64,000 nucleotides of DNA from Auanema rhodensis (GCA_964057225.1 OZ059897.1:9920001-9984000), one strand, 5' to 3'; numbered from the stretch's first letter, positions 1 through 13,240 are shown. Notes: generated by a model not told the origin, from the letters alone. Numbers and translations are program-made.

Positions 1-195
1 GCTAACATTTGTCCTACACCAACAAATTGGTAAGATGGAAACCTTAAAAGATAAAATCAGGTGAAAGACAATGTTATCTTCGTAATCAAACCTATAATTA
101 GTGAGAAGAATTTTGTTTACAAATACAATAATTATAGAAGTTATTCCATAGAATAGAGCGGACATCAACCGCTGTAGGACCGTTGCTTCCGACAT
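1..195 (-). CDS. Nucleotide-sugar transporter, SLC35D type (5' end only)
   Basis: Two exons are visible on the minus strand: 195-92, then a 49-nt GT-AG intron (91-43), then 42-1, which runs off the window. The start MSEATVLQRLMSALFYG leads into a first membrane span and the block VNKILLTNYRFPSYQFVGVG. The motif VNK-LLTNYRFPS followed by a GVGQM-like stretch is characteristic of the SLC35D/SQV-7 family, Golgi or ER antiporters that import UDP-sugars for proteoglycan and glycoprotein synthesis. The splice join falls inside the conserved motif and restores it, which supports the exon calls. The ATG lies directly behind a TTTTAG acceptor, as expected for a trans-spliced message. The DENND5 gene ends 425 nt upstream on the same strand, so an operon is possible but unproven. 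Only about 48 residues are visible, so the substrate cannot be judged. Confidence 0.78.
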   Translation of the reverse strand, partial: MSEATVLQRLMSALFYGITSIIIVFVNKILLTNYRFDYEDNIVFHLILSFKVSILPICWCRTNVS

Positions 196-620
196 CTAAA
201 ACTGACAGTAAAATACAACACAACAACAAGAAATGGCCAAATATTAGGTAAAAACCATATCAGAACAATTAAACTATTTAAATCACAGAATTACAATTCA
301 TGTAAAGTAGTCATGTTCAAGAATCTCGCAAAATCTACCAAATATAAAGCGGAATATAAACATTTTTTGGCAACAAATGTCAGCTTTTATACAAAGATTA
401 GTAGAAATTTCAGTATTTTACAAACTATAAAAGAAACTAATATAGACACAGGGTTTTAATTTGAGCAAAAAAATACATTACATACCTGATGTAATAAGAA
501 AAAAATGCTCAAATAGCCAAATAAATCTTGATATATATATATATAAAAACTCTAAACAATATATACAAAAACTGATAAAGTGATATAGTAGAATCAGAGT
601 AATAACGATATTGCTAGCTC
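196..620. other. Intergenic, transporter 5' side / DENND5 3' side
   Basis: AT-rich stretch between two minus-strand genes. It should hold the 3' UTR of the DENND5-type gene and any intercistronic region. A (TA)n run lies near 530-543. No coding sequence is seen. Confidence 0.6.
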
Positions 621-3600
621 TTATACAATTCCATATGTTAATGAAGGTTCCAGGCGGAATTGGAACTCATTCAATGATTCCAGAAGTTTCGAGAGGTAGT
701 AAAGGTTTTCAGGTGTACGGAGGAATGATGGTTCTTCGTACATATCTCTTGTTATTGGAGTCAAAGACATAAGTCTAAGGAAACTAGATAGCACATGATC
801 ACTGTAAAAGACCATAATATAGAAACATAAAACTGTGAGAGTCATCGACATAGACTACAATATTTAATTCTCTTTGTAATGAGATCAAAATATAAAAATA
901 GAAAAAAGAAAATATACTTACCGGATTGCCAAAAGGATAAACACATGGAATTTTCCATCTTTTCCCAGTTCGCTCTTACTAGAAATTCTATTCACTAGTT
1001 CCAATGCATATTTTATCAGACGTTGGCGTTCTAGCGAGAGTTTATCGGATTCGCCACGTCGGAACAGTTCATGGAACCACATGGCTACCTTCTCTGTAAA
1101 CAGAAACGAATCTAATCTATTGAAGATTTCTTTCACGTACCAACATAATCCCAAGGAAAATGTTGTCTAAACATTCTAAGAGCCCATGTTGAATCTTGTC
1201 TACCAAATTGGAAAGCCTATGAGATTAGCTTTTACAAGAAACATTGAAAATATTAAAATATACCTGTTCAATGGAGTTCACTAAACCACGATCTCCACAT
1301 AGAAGAAGAGCCAGTTCACTTCTGATCTGTTTTTCGCTATGGAAATATTTCACTAAAGCATTTACAGAATCACCCAACATCTGTTGAATGTCATTCAGTC
1401 GTGATCCTAAGAGTTTTGCATATCAACTTGAAAGGTTCAAATTCAACGTACTTCTATTGTTGGATAATGAATCTGGCACTCTTCCCGTAGAGGGACTTCT
1501 ATCTCGTTGAGGTGTTTGACTTCGAGATGTCGCCCTTCTTCTACCTCTGGCTGGTGACCCTGGAGGACAATTTGACTGATCTGGGCAGTCATCTTCGTAA
1601 ACCTGTTCTGCTATCAGTAATCTTGAATATTAAAATTAAATTTTCTTCGTAAAGCTTAACAACAAACCTCTCTAAACTACCATCGTCAACTCCTTTTCCA
1701 AACCATCGGCTACATGGAAATCTATATGTTTGTCCAGTAATCTCATTTCTAACAATAACCTACAATCCGATATATTTAATAAGAACTCAAAGCTAAAACA
1801 TACGTAATCTAAAAACCATTTGGGAGGATTTTCAACTCCAGCAACATGCCCAATTCTCAAATTCGACAATAATCCAAGATTTTTGTGCTAAACAGTTTAA
1901 TATTATTGACAACTCATGGACAGCGAAGCAATCCACGATCGGGACGTGTTGCTGCTCAAATAAATCGTGAAACGTAGCAGCGAAATATTTTTGAATAAAA
2001 CTAACATCAAACTTGAACAATGGTGTTCCGGGAGGAAGTTTTATTTGAGGACTTTTAGCTAAACTGCCTTCCACTTCTACCCATACAGCAGGTAGGGATC
2101 CCCTCCATCCACTTGTTACTATAACTACTTGGTAATCCATTTCTAAACAGAAATATTAATATTAATTTAGTAACATGAAAGAATTTACTTGTCTTAGTAA
2201 ACGTATTAGTAAAACAGCGGAATTGAGCAGCGTTCAATGACAAAATATGAAATAAAAATTGTTCTTTTTCATCTTCACATCTTGAGAATGCATATGTCTT
2301 ATATAGATCCCTGGAATTAATGTTTAGAAAAAGTTGAGTTCAAAAGAAAAATACTTCAGAAGAGTTTGATTGCCCAAAAGGGTGGTAAGATGACGATGGA
2401 GCAATTTTCTTTCCAAAGCTAAGCGAACAAACGCTCGGGCATATCCTATATCAGTTTTGATCTCTGTCATCCTCAATACATTCCTAAAGAAACATAGTTA
2501 ACATGTGGTCCAAAATAATTAATTCATACTTTAAATCATATGCTATGCTAGTGGGTAAAGCAGCAAGAACAACACGTCCATCTGGACTTCGTGTTCTACT
2601 TTGCGACCTTTTGCGTGGAGAGCTTTCAACACTGGCGTAGCCATTTCGCGTCTGCCCACCTGACCACTGTGGGTTTGTGAAATCTAAATACAATCATCAA
2701 ATATATAATTTCAAAAATTAGCTAGAATAATGAAAAAGCTGTTGTTAAAGCTGAACGATTAATATATTGCCTTCTTAAACAGTTAGACCATACTTCGTAT
2801 ATCATGCAGGTTACAATTACTCACAAAACAGATATAATTCGTGCTACGAAAAATACATGCAACACAGTAATAAAGCATGCAACAGGTAAGTGTATTAACT
2901 ATGAGACGAGAAGTTTGCAAGTGCTGTTAGTGGCTTAGTCACAATCACATAGCACCTACCGCCTATAGAACTTGATCGTTTTATCAGCGTCTGACGGGAT
3001 AAACTCCTGGACTCTCTGGGTGGAATATACGATTTAGGTACAGGGCCCGGGGGTGCTTCATATCTTGGAGGTAAATCACGAGGCTGATTTGTATTACTAG
3101 GTACAGTAGCAGACGATATTTTATCACAAATAAAATTAGCTGCTCGCAGAATGCTTCGAGACCAAGCAGGGGCATCTGGATCTTCTTCTTTTGTTGTTAG
3201 CTCACGTTGAATGGATTCAACAAGATCCGATAGAGCAACTCCAAAATCATTCTCATTTGAAGCAGGGAGAATGATAGGAGCAGGAATATGTTCCAAATCA
3301 AAGTTTTGGAGACTGGGGCGCCGACGGAATCCTCGTTCTGTCACAACACAAGTTTAAAAATATAAAAATACACAAGCAGAAATATTGTTCAGCAATATGA
3401 AACGAGTAAACGGCGGCAATTCAGCTAATCTTTAACGGCCATATATAATATATAAACATTTCGAAACAGCGGCAATTTGCAAAACATAAGCTGAGGTAAT
3501 TTGAATTTCTTACGTTCTATTCGCCGTCGAAATACTAACCAGGCTAGTGCTAGAATTTTTTTAAAATGTATTTGATATAAATATATATTGATAAATAGAG

Positions 3601-6600
3601 ATTTGAGAAAATGAATATAATGAGAACGCTTGAAGAAAACAATACCTGGTGTTAGCATTGAAGAGGACATTGTTCTTGAGGACATTCCACTTTTTTCAAG
3701 GTCTTCGTGTTGAAGGACATACGACCACAAAGCAGATTTGCCCTGAAGATATAACAATTAGTACGAGTTAAAGTAAGTACGCCGGAACCTGTTTTTTGAT
3801 AAGACCGTGAGCATAAATGCGTTCGAGTAAGTCACAAAATGCGGCGACATGAGTGTTCTCTTCAACACCGGTGATTCCTGCGTCTAGATGACCAAGATGA
3901 ACGGCTTCTTTGCCCATTTTATCCACCAACATCCTTTTTGTTTTACCTCAAATTATTAACATAAATAAATATGGAAAATTAGAACACATTCAACCGCTCT
4001 TCAAACTTTTTCAAAATGAAATAGTATTAAATCATTTTCTGCAAGGGATAAACGTGGCGGATTAAAAGGATTAATGTACTTTTTAAAACAACTCTCTTTT
4101 AAAAGTTTAATTCATGTTCAAAAGTTTATTTTTTTTATCATGAACCTTTAGAAAACAAATTTAAAATAGCAAACCTTTGGTTTCTCTTAATAATTGTTCC
4201 ACAAATTTTAGCTGTTGCTGAGCTACCATAGACGGAGAATCAGACATCAAACTTTGGCCACCATAGGTACTAGTTGGTCTACCAGCATTTATTTGTGTTG
4301 ATGTCTTCAAAAAAAAATTGTATAATTACATGATTTGTGTGATACCTCTTGCTGTTTAGGCTTGGGATTAATATGGCGTTGCTTCCAAGGACTGGGAGCC
4401 GGGCTAAATCCGGCGAAACCTTCAAGAACGGCATTATTTAATTCAGGCCAGAATCCATTAAAACTAAAAATATTTTATAATGTTTGTATGAGCATAAAAC
4501 ACACGTTTCTGCGAATCCTCCAGCAATAGCATGAGGCCCAGCAACAACATAATCTAGGCTACTTTCGCGCTTTGATATTAATTCTTCTGAAAAATCAAGA
4601 TTTGAGAAGGAGGCCAGTAATTCACCAACCTGATTGAGCAAAGGGAGGCTTAGAATCATTCGTAGGAGTTCTGACCATAGATAAACCCAATTTGTTCCTC
4701 ATTTGAGCAATTCTCTGATCAAACAAAACTAAATACTCATCAGCTGTTTCCCATTGAGAAAGAATTTTGTTATCGATAAAAGATGTGAACATCTAAAAAA
4801 AATATTTGAAGTTTTCAAACTTATTCGGACAAACTTGAGTTTCTAAAAAAGCTGCAAGGAATGGTAGATGACTATCCGGTTGATCGGACAGGAAAGATGC
4901 CTTATCAAAGCACACTAAGCTTTCCCTAAAAGATCAAAGTAGATAAGGAATATTAACCTAAAAACAACCTGCTAGCTTCGAAACTAGTCTTGTCTACGCA
5001 ACCTTGCCCACCAACTACAAAATGCTCATACGAATAAAGCATGCCGACGATTCGATGTAATACGCACTCCCGAACCGCATTATTCAACTTGGCATCCTGT
5101 GAAATTTCAATAATAAATGAAACGCTAAATCTATATCTGATATCAAACCAGGAAATATCGACGACAAACAGGCGATTTCACATATTTATCGTTAGTCGTT
5201 ACTTCATTTACTAAATCCTTAACATCTACTGCAACACCGGCCCTTCGAGCAATTTCAGTTACTCTGAATTTGAATATACAAAGGCAAAATATAAAAAGTA
5301 CATACTTAGCAAGAGTTGAATTATTTCTGAGAACATCTTCTACGGGATACTGCCTACTACCTATTCTAGTATTACGGGAAAGTGAATCTAAAATGTTTAT
5401 AAGGAACAAGAATGAGTTTGAAAAGGATAACTCACTTAGAAAATCATCACCATCATCTAAATCAAAAGATCTACTCATTCGTTTCATTGACCATTCTTCG
5501 TTTCTTTTTCGATTTTCTGATGGTTTCCGTGGAACTACAAAGGTAGTTTCTTCATTTTTTGAACTTGTCGATAGGGCACTCAGATCGTTCCAAAGAGAGT
5601 AACTAAAAATTACAAGAAATCAAAAAGAAAACTAATTTGAAAACTACTTCGTTATAGCATCACTAATCTCCTGTTCAAGTTCCTTAGCACCAGGAAAGAG
5701 CGGCAAATCTTCAGGAAATTCGGATCTCCTATTGTCTATATCGATCACACATACATTAGATTGAAACAGGAACTCTGGGACAACATCTTCATAGCACCAT
5801 CCCATAACATACGGGACCTTTACGAAATTATGAATGAAAAAGAAAATATGAATAAAAAATACCGGAGCTTCTACGAATTTTAGTTGAGAACTGGGTAATA
5901 TTGGAACATAAACCATTTGCCATCGGAAAGGAAAAGCAAGAATTGTTAAGGACTCACATACACACATTAACTTAGCATAATCTAAAAATGATATTACTAC
6001 AGAAAAACATATATATAAATTACCCTTTGAACAAATTAAAATTTGATGTTCTAATAAGAAGCATGAAAACAATTTTATAAACTTATCAACGGGTAAAAAC
6101 TGAAAAAAAAAGAATAATAAACTTAATAACAAAAATGTAAAACTTGAAACAGATTTCCCAGAGAATCATCGAATAACGGCAACTCATTTAACCCTGGTCG
6201 TTGTACTATAATAGGAGTATTCAAAAAAGATACCTATAAATATAAAAATATGAAAAAGAAATAAACCAAGCAAACCTTCAGGCTCGTGCCAGGAGAAGGT
6301 AGCGGAATTTCATTCAATATCCAGAAAATATAGCTTTCTAACGGTAAATCCGCATCTTTATCTCCTCTTATAATCTCATGGAAAGTTTTTAAAATTGCTT
6401 TAGGCGCAGCAACCAAGGGTAGACGGGTTATCAAACATACGGTTTTTGACCTAATAAAGGAAGCAATAAAGTAACAATAAAAAGAAAATGATATTTGCAA
6501 ACTAACATAAACAGAATATTTTGGTTTCCACCGTCATAATATGATATTCTTTTGTTTTTATCTCGTCGCCCTCGTGGCAATGTATGGGTTCCACCTTAAG

Positions 6601-7282
6601 TGCAATACATAATCAGCATTTCTTTATAGATAACAAATAAATATTAAATAAATATTAAACCTGATATCATTCCAGGAGGTAGATGAGTTCGTTCTCGATC
6701 AACTCTTTCACGGGCTGTTAATTCTTTAACATGCTCTGTCTGAAGCCTGGACATGGCCTCACATATAGAAATATCGCGCACTTCCTAACAATTTTAAATG
6801 CAAATAAAGTTTATAAAAAATGTATACCTCATAAAAAGTTATTGCTGTTCCATTTATACGAGAACCATCTTCCTTGATATTAGCAAATGTATGGACTGAA
6901 GGAGTAGTTGGAACATCCTTTTCTGTATAGAACCTTAATCCCCTCGGCATCGAAAGCTAAAACTTTATATATGAATGCATGGAAGGTAAATATTTAGAAA
7001 CCGCAAGAACTTCATGGGAGAATGGAGCATCCTGTCTTCTTTGAGGATAGTGATTAAGAATTTTAGCTTCATAACTCCTTTCTAAAGGAGGTCGAAGACT
7101 ATCCAACGAAGGTGTATCAGAATTAATGGCATAATATGAGCTCGAACAAGGCTGTAATCAGCAGTTTATAGAAAAACAATAAAAGCAATATCTTCTACCA
7201 CTATTCCAGTTTCAGGATCAAACCCAGCTATGATGAAATAATCCACCAAAGTCGTTTGAACATTATCTTTACGAGCACTCAT
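621..7282 (-). CDS. DENND5: DENN/RUN/PLAT-domain Rab guanine exchange factor, DENND5 type
   Basis: A gene of about 20 short exons, starting [16 protein letters not shown] at 7282 and ending [10 protein letters not shown] at 621. The N-terminal stretch ([11 protein letters not shown]) is the upstream DENN start. The core DENN module lies around 6.5-5.6 kb, with [18 protein letters not shown] and [18 protein letters not shown] typical of DENN proteins. A RUN region with [15 protein letters not shown] lies near 3.75 kb. A PLAT domain (about 2.14-1.68 kb) ends in [20 protein letters not shown], very close to vertebrate DENND5. A second RUN follows, with [14 protein letters not shown] near 1.3 kb. 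This domain order is that of DENND5A/B, which activate RAB39 and bind RAB6 in Golgi/endosome and neuronal trafficking. A Ser/Pro/Arg-rich insertion near 1.5-1.6 kb inside the C-terminal half looks lineage-specific. Exact exon borders were not all worked out. The divergent zinc-finger gene shares its upstream region. Confidence 0.88.
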
Positions 7283-8120
7283 TGTTTTAAACAAAATAAG
7301 AAACTAATATATCCATCTAGCACATCGTTCTGGAATATACTAATTTAGAATCTTTGTTCTATAAATTGATAAATAGATGATGACGAGAAGAAGATTGTAA
7401 TATTTTAGAAAATAGAAGACTCAATATTGTGAATTATATGTTACACACATATGGATTTGTTCGAATGATGGTTTATGATAGAACTTTTAAGAACTCATTA
7501 GAATTCCTAACATCTTATTAGTATTCTGAGAATATTATTCGGGCAGATCTGTGCACTTCTAATGTGAGTAATGATTTATATTTAATTATGTATTGATTTA
7601 AGCATAGCAAAGAAAATTTTGCCATTGCGCAAGATTAGTGTCAGCACGCGGTTTATGTCAATATGGCACGAAGTTGGATTTTGCATATCAGTTGGCTTCA
7701 CGTGGAATTAGCATTATTGCTTCACGTGGCTTTATGATGCTGGTTTTATTTTGTGAATCTCTCCGAAACAAAAGGGGATGTTGCCGACGGAAGAGTCATC
7801 AGGTTCTATTAGCAATCCGATAGTAGGAATAGATTTCCTTCTTTCGAACGCTACAATAAAAAAGTCAAATTACTGTATATGCTTATCAGGTTGGAAAAAA
7901 AGTTTTTTTTATACGAACAGCCGGCGAGGAAAGGAAATTATAATGATTTTCAAACTTCTAGTCATGCTAAAAATTATAAAATGAATATAACATCTTGTTT
8001 GTATGAAGCAGATTAGTAGATTATGCAACGTTTTCTACACAATCCTCTGAATTCAGAGTAGAATAATAATACATGTGGATTATATTCTCAGAAAAAATCG
8101 ATGCTAATTGTATTTTTCAG
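7283..8120. promoter_or_regulatory. Divergent promoter region, DENND5-type gene / zinc-finger gene
   Basis: About 840 nt between two divergent genes. It contains two copies of GCTTCACGTGG (7695-7705 and 7719-7729), each with a CACGTG E-box (7699-7704 and 7723-7728), 24 bp apart. An open stretch at 7638-7984 might include a 5' exon of the zinc-finger gene. For example, ATG at 7778 reads MLPTEESSGSISNP, but no splice path could be confirmed. Confidence 0.4.
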
Positions 8121-9564
8121 AACGCTGCACCTGCATCCCAGAAGAAAAAAAAGCAGTCTTACATCAAAATGATAGCTTTACGTTTGGAACCAATACTGAA
8201 ACATCCACATCTCAGGTAAACATCTAGGCTACCCGGCAATAGCGTGGTTAAATTTAGTCTTCAACGATGTCGGTGTTCAATCCCTATAAATATGGACCGG
8301 AGTTGTCGTGTGACTATTCTAATGTTTTAGAAGACAACATACTTCAAGCATTTGCAAATTTTGATCCACAAAACTGTGAAGAAACAGAATCTATAAAAGT
8401 ATGTACAAACAAATAACTTGAAATATTAAAAATATTCAGAAAATTATATCTGAACCGTTAAAGGAAAAAAAGAAAGTTATAAAAGAAGAAATAACAGAAT
8501 CCGATGAAGGACGTAAAAAGTATTTTGTTAGAATATATGAAATTTTTATGATCACATATCTAGGTTCGCTCGTTTTCGAGAAAAAAAATTCGTTTGTGAT
8601 GTTTGTGACCATACTTTCACGTTGAAGCAAAATGTTGCGCAACATTTTTATCTAGTTAGACCAGCTAATCACATAGCTGTCTTTAAATATCTACTATTGC
8701 AGTATCATCATCCTCGGAAAGAATCATCAAACAAGCTTATTCGAGACAAAGTTGCTAGATATCAGTGTACAAAATGCGATAAAGTAAGCTTTCTATCAGT
8801 TATATGTCATATTGTGTTCAAGATTTTTCTCAAACTGGAACAAGCTAAGCGACATGAGTACCGCGCCCACAGCGATGTCGCTATTTTGAAGGAAAAAAAA
8901 GTTTTTGCTTGTGATGAGTGTGCGAAGGTATACTGCAAATTGAACTGAATAAATTTGTGAAATTTTAGGTTTACCCCACAAATACCCAATTGCGTGATCA
9001 TAAGCGAGTTTTTCATCAGTAAGTCTCCAGATGGTAAATAAACACTATTTTGTTAGAAACATACGTTTGTTTAAATGTGATAAATGCCAAATGGAATTCG
9101 GAAGATCAGGAGGTCTCCGTAGGCATATTCAAATGATTCATGAGCAACAGCTTTTCAAGTGCCCTTATGAAGATTGTACCCACCCAGGATACAAATGCAG
9201 CAAGGTAGCAAAAAACATTTGAAATTTCATCGTTTTTTAATTCTATTAGGCTTTGACAGCTCATATAAGGTCCCGTCATACGTTTGTCAGACCATTTTTA
9301 TGTCTACACTGCGACAAGAGTTTTGTTAGGAAAAACGACTTGAAGGTTTTTGAATTGAGAAAATTACTTTTAAAAGTTTGGTTAAAGGTCCATGAACAGA
9401 TTCATTCTTTGCAATCAGGTCATGATTGCCCACATTGCCAAAAAAGTAAGTTGGAACTCGTTTGATGAATTAACGTGAGCTTTTCAGCTTTCAAACGTAC
9501 CATATATCTGATGAAACATTCAAAGAAATGTGGGAGGCAGCCAAATGAAGATGTAAATATATAA
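8121..9564 (+). CDS. C2H2 zinc-finger protein (probable transcription factor)
   Basis: A multi-exon gene with successive C2H2 fingers: FVCDVCDHTFTLKQNVAQH (about 8592), YQCTKC (8760), FACDECAK (8906), LFKCDKCQMEFGRSGGLRRH (9069), FKCPYEDC (9152), FLCLHCDKSFVRKNDLK (9298) and a last finger with CPHCQK joined to TFKRTIYLMKHSKKC. It stops at 9564 after PNEDVNI. The fingers are spaced like those of TFIIIA or general DNA-binding C2H2 proteins. Nuclear DNA binding is expected, but the target is unknown. An exon at 8121-8215 joins in phase to the exon holding ATG 8267, so the true start probably lies upstream and the feature is 5'-incomplete. The splice between the exon ending near 8514 and the first finger could not be placed in frame with ordinary sites. 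That may mean an unusual donor or a base error. Confidence 0.75.
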
Positions 9565-9696
9565 TTATGTTAATATTTTAAACATTCGTATAATGCTTCA
9601 TAAAATGAGGAAGCAGAATAAATGTATATATGTAAATTATTTGCAACTGTATGGTTTTAGCTCACAGTTTTTCTATCATTAAGTAATAGGTCTCAA

Positions 9697-10071
9697 TTAT
9701 ATTTCAAATAACTGGCTCAATTGTTCACTGTTCCAATTTCTGTCCATACGCTGTTCATTTATAGAATAACAATACTCTTTTGTTTTTTTGTCTGAGTACA
9801 TCCTGCAGTGATATCGTATAAGTTCATCTCGTGATGCAATATTATTATTAGTTATAGTAGTATTTGAATATTCGTAGAAACTCTTCAGTTCTAGTTTTCA
9901 TTACCTTGATTTAACATTGTCTTATAGGAGAGAACTCAATCTATTGTTATTCATATTACTTAAATACATTTGTTTAACGCCAACTGACAACTTGTCTGCC
10001 ATATAAAATCTCTTTAAACCAATATTTCTGATTATTGAACATATTGAGTACAATTGCGTTGTTTTAGTCAT
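9697..10071 (-). CDS. Small unrecognised protein, possible mitochondrial presequence, second gene of a likely operon
   Basis: Two exons, 10071-9960 and 9890-9697, flank a 69-nt GT-AG intron (donor GTAATA). Together they give 306 nt, or 101 residues plus stop. The protein begins MTKTTQLYSICSIIRNIGLK, Ser/Arg/hydrophobic and free of acidic residues, which would suit a mitochondrial import signal. The C-terminal half is charged and contains ELIRYHCRMYSDKKTKEYC. The frame stays open only with this splice, which supports the model. No family is recognised. The ATG is 95 nt downstream of the stop of the GPCR gene on the same strand, typical intercistronic spacing in a nematode operon. Acceptor-like TTTCAAG and TTTCTAG sequences lie in between. 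Confidence 0.6.
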
Positions 10072-10166
10072 GACAAAGAATAAAAATAAACGATTTAATG
10101 TGAAATTCACGATACAACATGACCGTAATGCTTGAAATACGTTATTAGCTAAACCTAGAAAGCTGT

Positions 10167-11645
10167 TCAAACTTTTGCAGGAAGTGGACGTTTTTTAAGT
10201 TCCCTTTTCTGTATTTTCCTATGTTTATGATTACGTATCCAACTTTCCATTCGTATAAGTAAATGACCAAATGTCTGTCGATATCTAGAGCTCATAAAGC
10301 AATAAAGAACAAAATCAACACTGTAAAACAAGGTTTTAAATAATAAGAAAGTAAATGAAAATTAAACAAACCTGCAATTGACTAATGATAATAAATCAAA
10401 AAGTTCTCCAACATTTTGATAAATAAAAGCATGAATATCAGATGTATAAACTCCTTTAAATAATTAGTTTCATTAGAATAAACAATATATTGTCAATAGT
10501 ATCATACCATTTAGTAATGCTAATATACCCTGAGGCAATTCTGTGACTAAAAATATAACCAGCATGATAATTAACATGTAAGTTGTTCGATCAGGCACAG
10601 TTGTTTTCTTTACATGTTTTCGGAAACTTTTCGAATATAGATAATTTCGTTTCTCATCTGTTGCTCGTAGTTTCATAACTAATACTATAGTAAACCATAA
10701 AAGTAGAATACATGGAATAGCCTAGAATGACGTATTGCTTTAATCATATTGAAATTTCTTTTAAAACGAAACTTCAGCTTTCATACCTTCATCATGATGG
10801 CTAAAGTCCACAAATTAAATTGAAAGAAAGTGCAGGAGTAATTGGAAAAGTTTAAAGTATAGAGTATGACTTCTTGTCCATCTTAAATTTAAAATAAAGA
10901 AAATAGAAAATAATAAATAATAAATTTACCTTCAAATGGTACAGCATATATTTCATGTAATAATACAGTGGGAATACATAATATAGACACAGTAAATGTT
11001 ATGATAACAAATAAAATCCTAAAAGAAAATAGGAATATTTCTAATTTTTGTGAGAAATTTCAAAAAAGAGTTATATACTAACCAAGCTGCTTTAGGTTGC
11101 AACCATCGACTATGAATATTTCCTAAAGCTTGCCATCTTATAAACGCTAATGCAGCACCCATATACAGTGTTATAGCATGTAATGCAATTGATAAAACCA
11201 CATGAAATTTTAAATATAAAGCCCAACTATATGAATACCCATTTGTTCCCTTAAAATATAAACAAATATTTTAGAAAATTCAAAAAATATTTCTTTTTTA
11301 CCTGATAAAATCTAAATCTAAATAAATAAATGATATATGATACCATTGTACATACATCGCAGAATGCAACAGCTATCAAAACACAATTTACTGCACATCG
11401 TCTCATTCTAGGTCTTGATAACACATGCATATGAATTAAATTTGATAGAACTCCCAAAAAACATATAACAAGACATGCATATCGATGAAATACAGTGTAG
11501 AATCTATAATAGAAATTCAATTTAATCAAGTTTTTGGATGAAAAATATATGAAAGTTACCTATTAAATTGCTCCAATTTGGTTATTATCAATAGAACAAC
11601 TGGATCTGTATGATTAAGTAATGAACCTTGTTCTTGGCACATCAT
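10167..11645 (-). CDS. Peptide GPCR, DMSR (dromyosuppressin receptor-related) / Srw type
   Basis: A seven-span receptor read from ATG 11645 ([15 protein letters not shown], with an N-glycosylation site NHT) to the stop at 10167 (RPLPAKV), in about eight exons. TM1 reads [22 protein letters not shown]2 carries [17 protein letters not shown]3 is followed by FIRWQALG in place of DRY. TM6 is [20 protein letters not shown]7 is [19 protein letters not shown]. The TELPQG signature and the FxRW motif after TM3 mark the DMSR group of FMRFamide-like peptide receptors (Pfam Srw superfamily). In C. elegans these respond to FLP neuropeptides and couple to inhibitory G proteins. The basic cytoplasmic tail is short. 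The ligand cannot be told from sequence. The small gene downstream probably shares its transcript. Confidence 0.85.
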
Positions 11646-12234
11646 AGTGACTGAAAAGAAGACAAAAATCAAAATTTACTTCAATTTTCGTACTCTCAAT
11701 ATTATATAATTTCCGTCAATTTTTTCAATTTTGAACGAAATGGCAAAGGATTGAAAATTGAAATGTATTTTTAAACTGCAGATTTTTAAAAATAATTCAA
11801 TAAGACTTGGCTTTTTAAGCATTTAGTGTTCCAAGAATGATTAGGTCATAGTTGGTTCAGTAATAGTTTAAAATATGCTGCTCAGAAACATTTACTAAAA
11901 CAGCTTTTTTTTTATTCAGAATACGGAATAGAAAAAAATAAAACTCGATTGAAAATAATAAAAATTGAGCAAATAAGGGTTTTTTTCGGGAAAAACATGT
12001 GATAATCATCATTGAAAAGAAATTTTATATAAGCTTGAACAAAAATCGCTCTGAAGATAAAAGATAGAAGCTTTGATTTATTCAAAAATTAAAGAAAATT
12101 AAATATATTTTCTTTTTTAGTGAAGTAATTATTGAAATAGAAATAGCATTATTTGCATATGTATGAAGGTTCTTGAAATTAATTCGTTAAAGCTCAATCA
12201 GTCTTTTTGCATAAAAAGAATTGAGCTTATAATA

Positions 12235-12266
12235 GAGAGAGAAAGAAAGAGAGAGAGAGAAAGAAA

Positions 12267-12313
<47 letters not shown>

Positions 12314-12345
12314 AGAGATTGAGAGAGAAAGAGAGAGAAGGAAGG
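12235..12345. repeat. Imperfect GA/GAAA microsatellite
   Basis: Over 100 nt made almost wholly of GA with GAAA and GGGA interruptions. The open reading frames across it on both strands are low-complexity artefacts. Confidence 0.9.
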
Positions 12346-13236
12346 AAGATGAAGAAGACGAAGAAAACGACAAGTAAGTCATAAACTTTCAATTCTTTGA
12401 TCCAAAGATCCTGTGTGAAAGTCAAAGAATTATTCGAAAACCAAAGAAATCATTATTTTCATAAAAGCGGAACAAAAACATTTTTCGTATTTCAGCTGTT
12501 AATGTTCTTAAAATAGTATGAGAAGTAAGACATTATGGTTAAAATTACAGATTAGCTGGAAAGAACATATTTTCTTTTCATTGTATTTGAATATTTAATC
12601 AAGTTATATCATTTAAATAAGAATCTCGTATATAATTCAATTCATGAAATTTAAAAAAAAATGAAAAGAATATTCATTTGTTAATAATTTAGAAATAATA
12701 TTAATATTATATATTTAAATAATACCATCATCTATGAATGCTACAGATGTATCCATGTATGTATGTATTTGTATCAAATTTATATGTGAATCATGTATAT
12801 AGATGTCTAAAAATATAATTATAAAACATATAATATATATATATAAAATATAAAAATTTAGAGATAATTGATATATGAAACCGTAGATATGACATCTATC
12901 TACATCTACATCTGCACACATGCATACATGTAGAGATAGACAGATTCATCAATTAAAAATGTTGCCACTGAAAAGTATGTATGTTCAGATGACTTTAAGT
13001 AACCTTTCTATCTCGTACTCTTTTTCTTATTCTTCTTCCTCTCTCTCACACTTCCGATAACGTCTGGAAGATACATTTTTGAGAATGTTTCTCTCATCAC
13101 ACTCTACTGAAAGTGGTCTTCACTCTATGAACCCGTCTTCAATCACTAATTCCACTGGCCAAGAACACAATTGAATTCTCAAAGATGTGCTTTCTACCCA
13201 GAAGCTTTCATATCATTTTGTCTTCTCTCTAATATT

Positions 13237-13240
<4 letters not shown>

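Noticed and set aside
12163-12425. Open frames across the GA microsatellite
   Set aside because: They encode only Arg-Glu or Leu-Ser repeats and are produced by the microsatellite.
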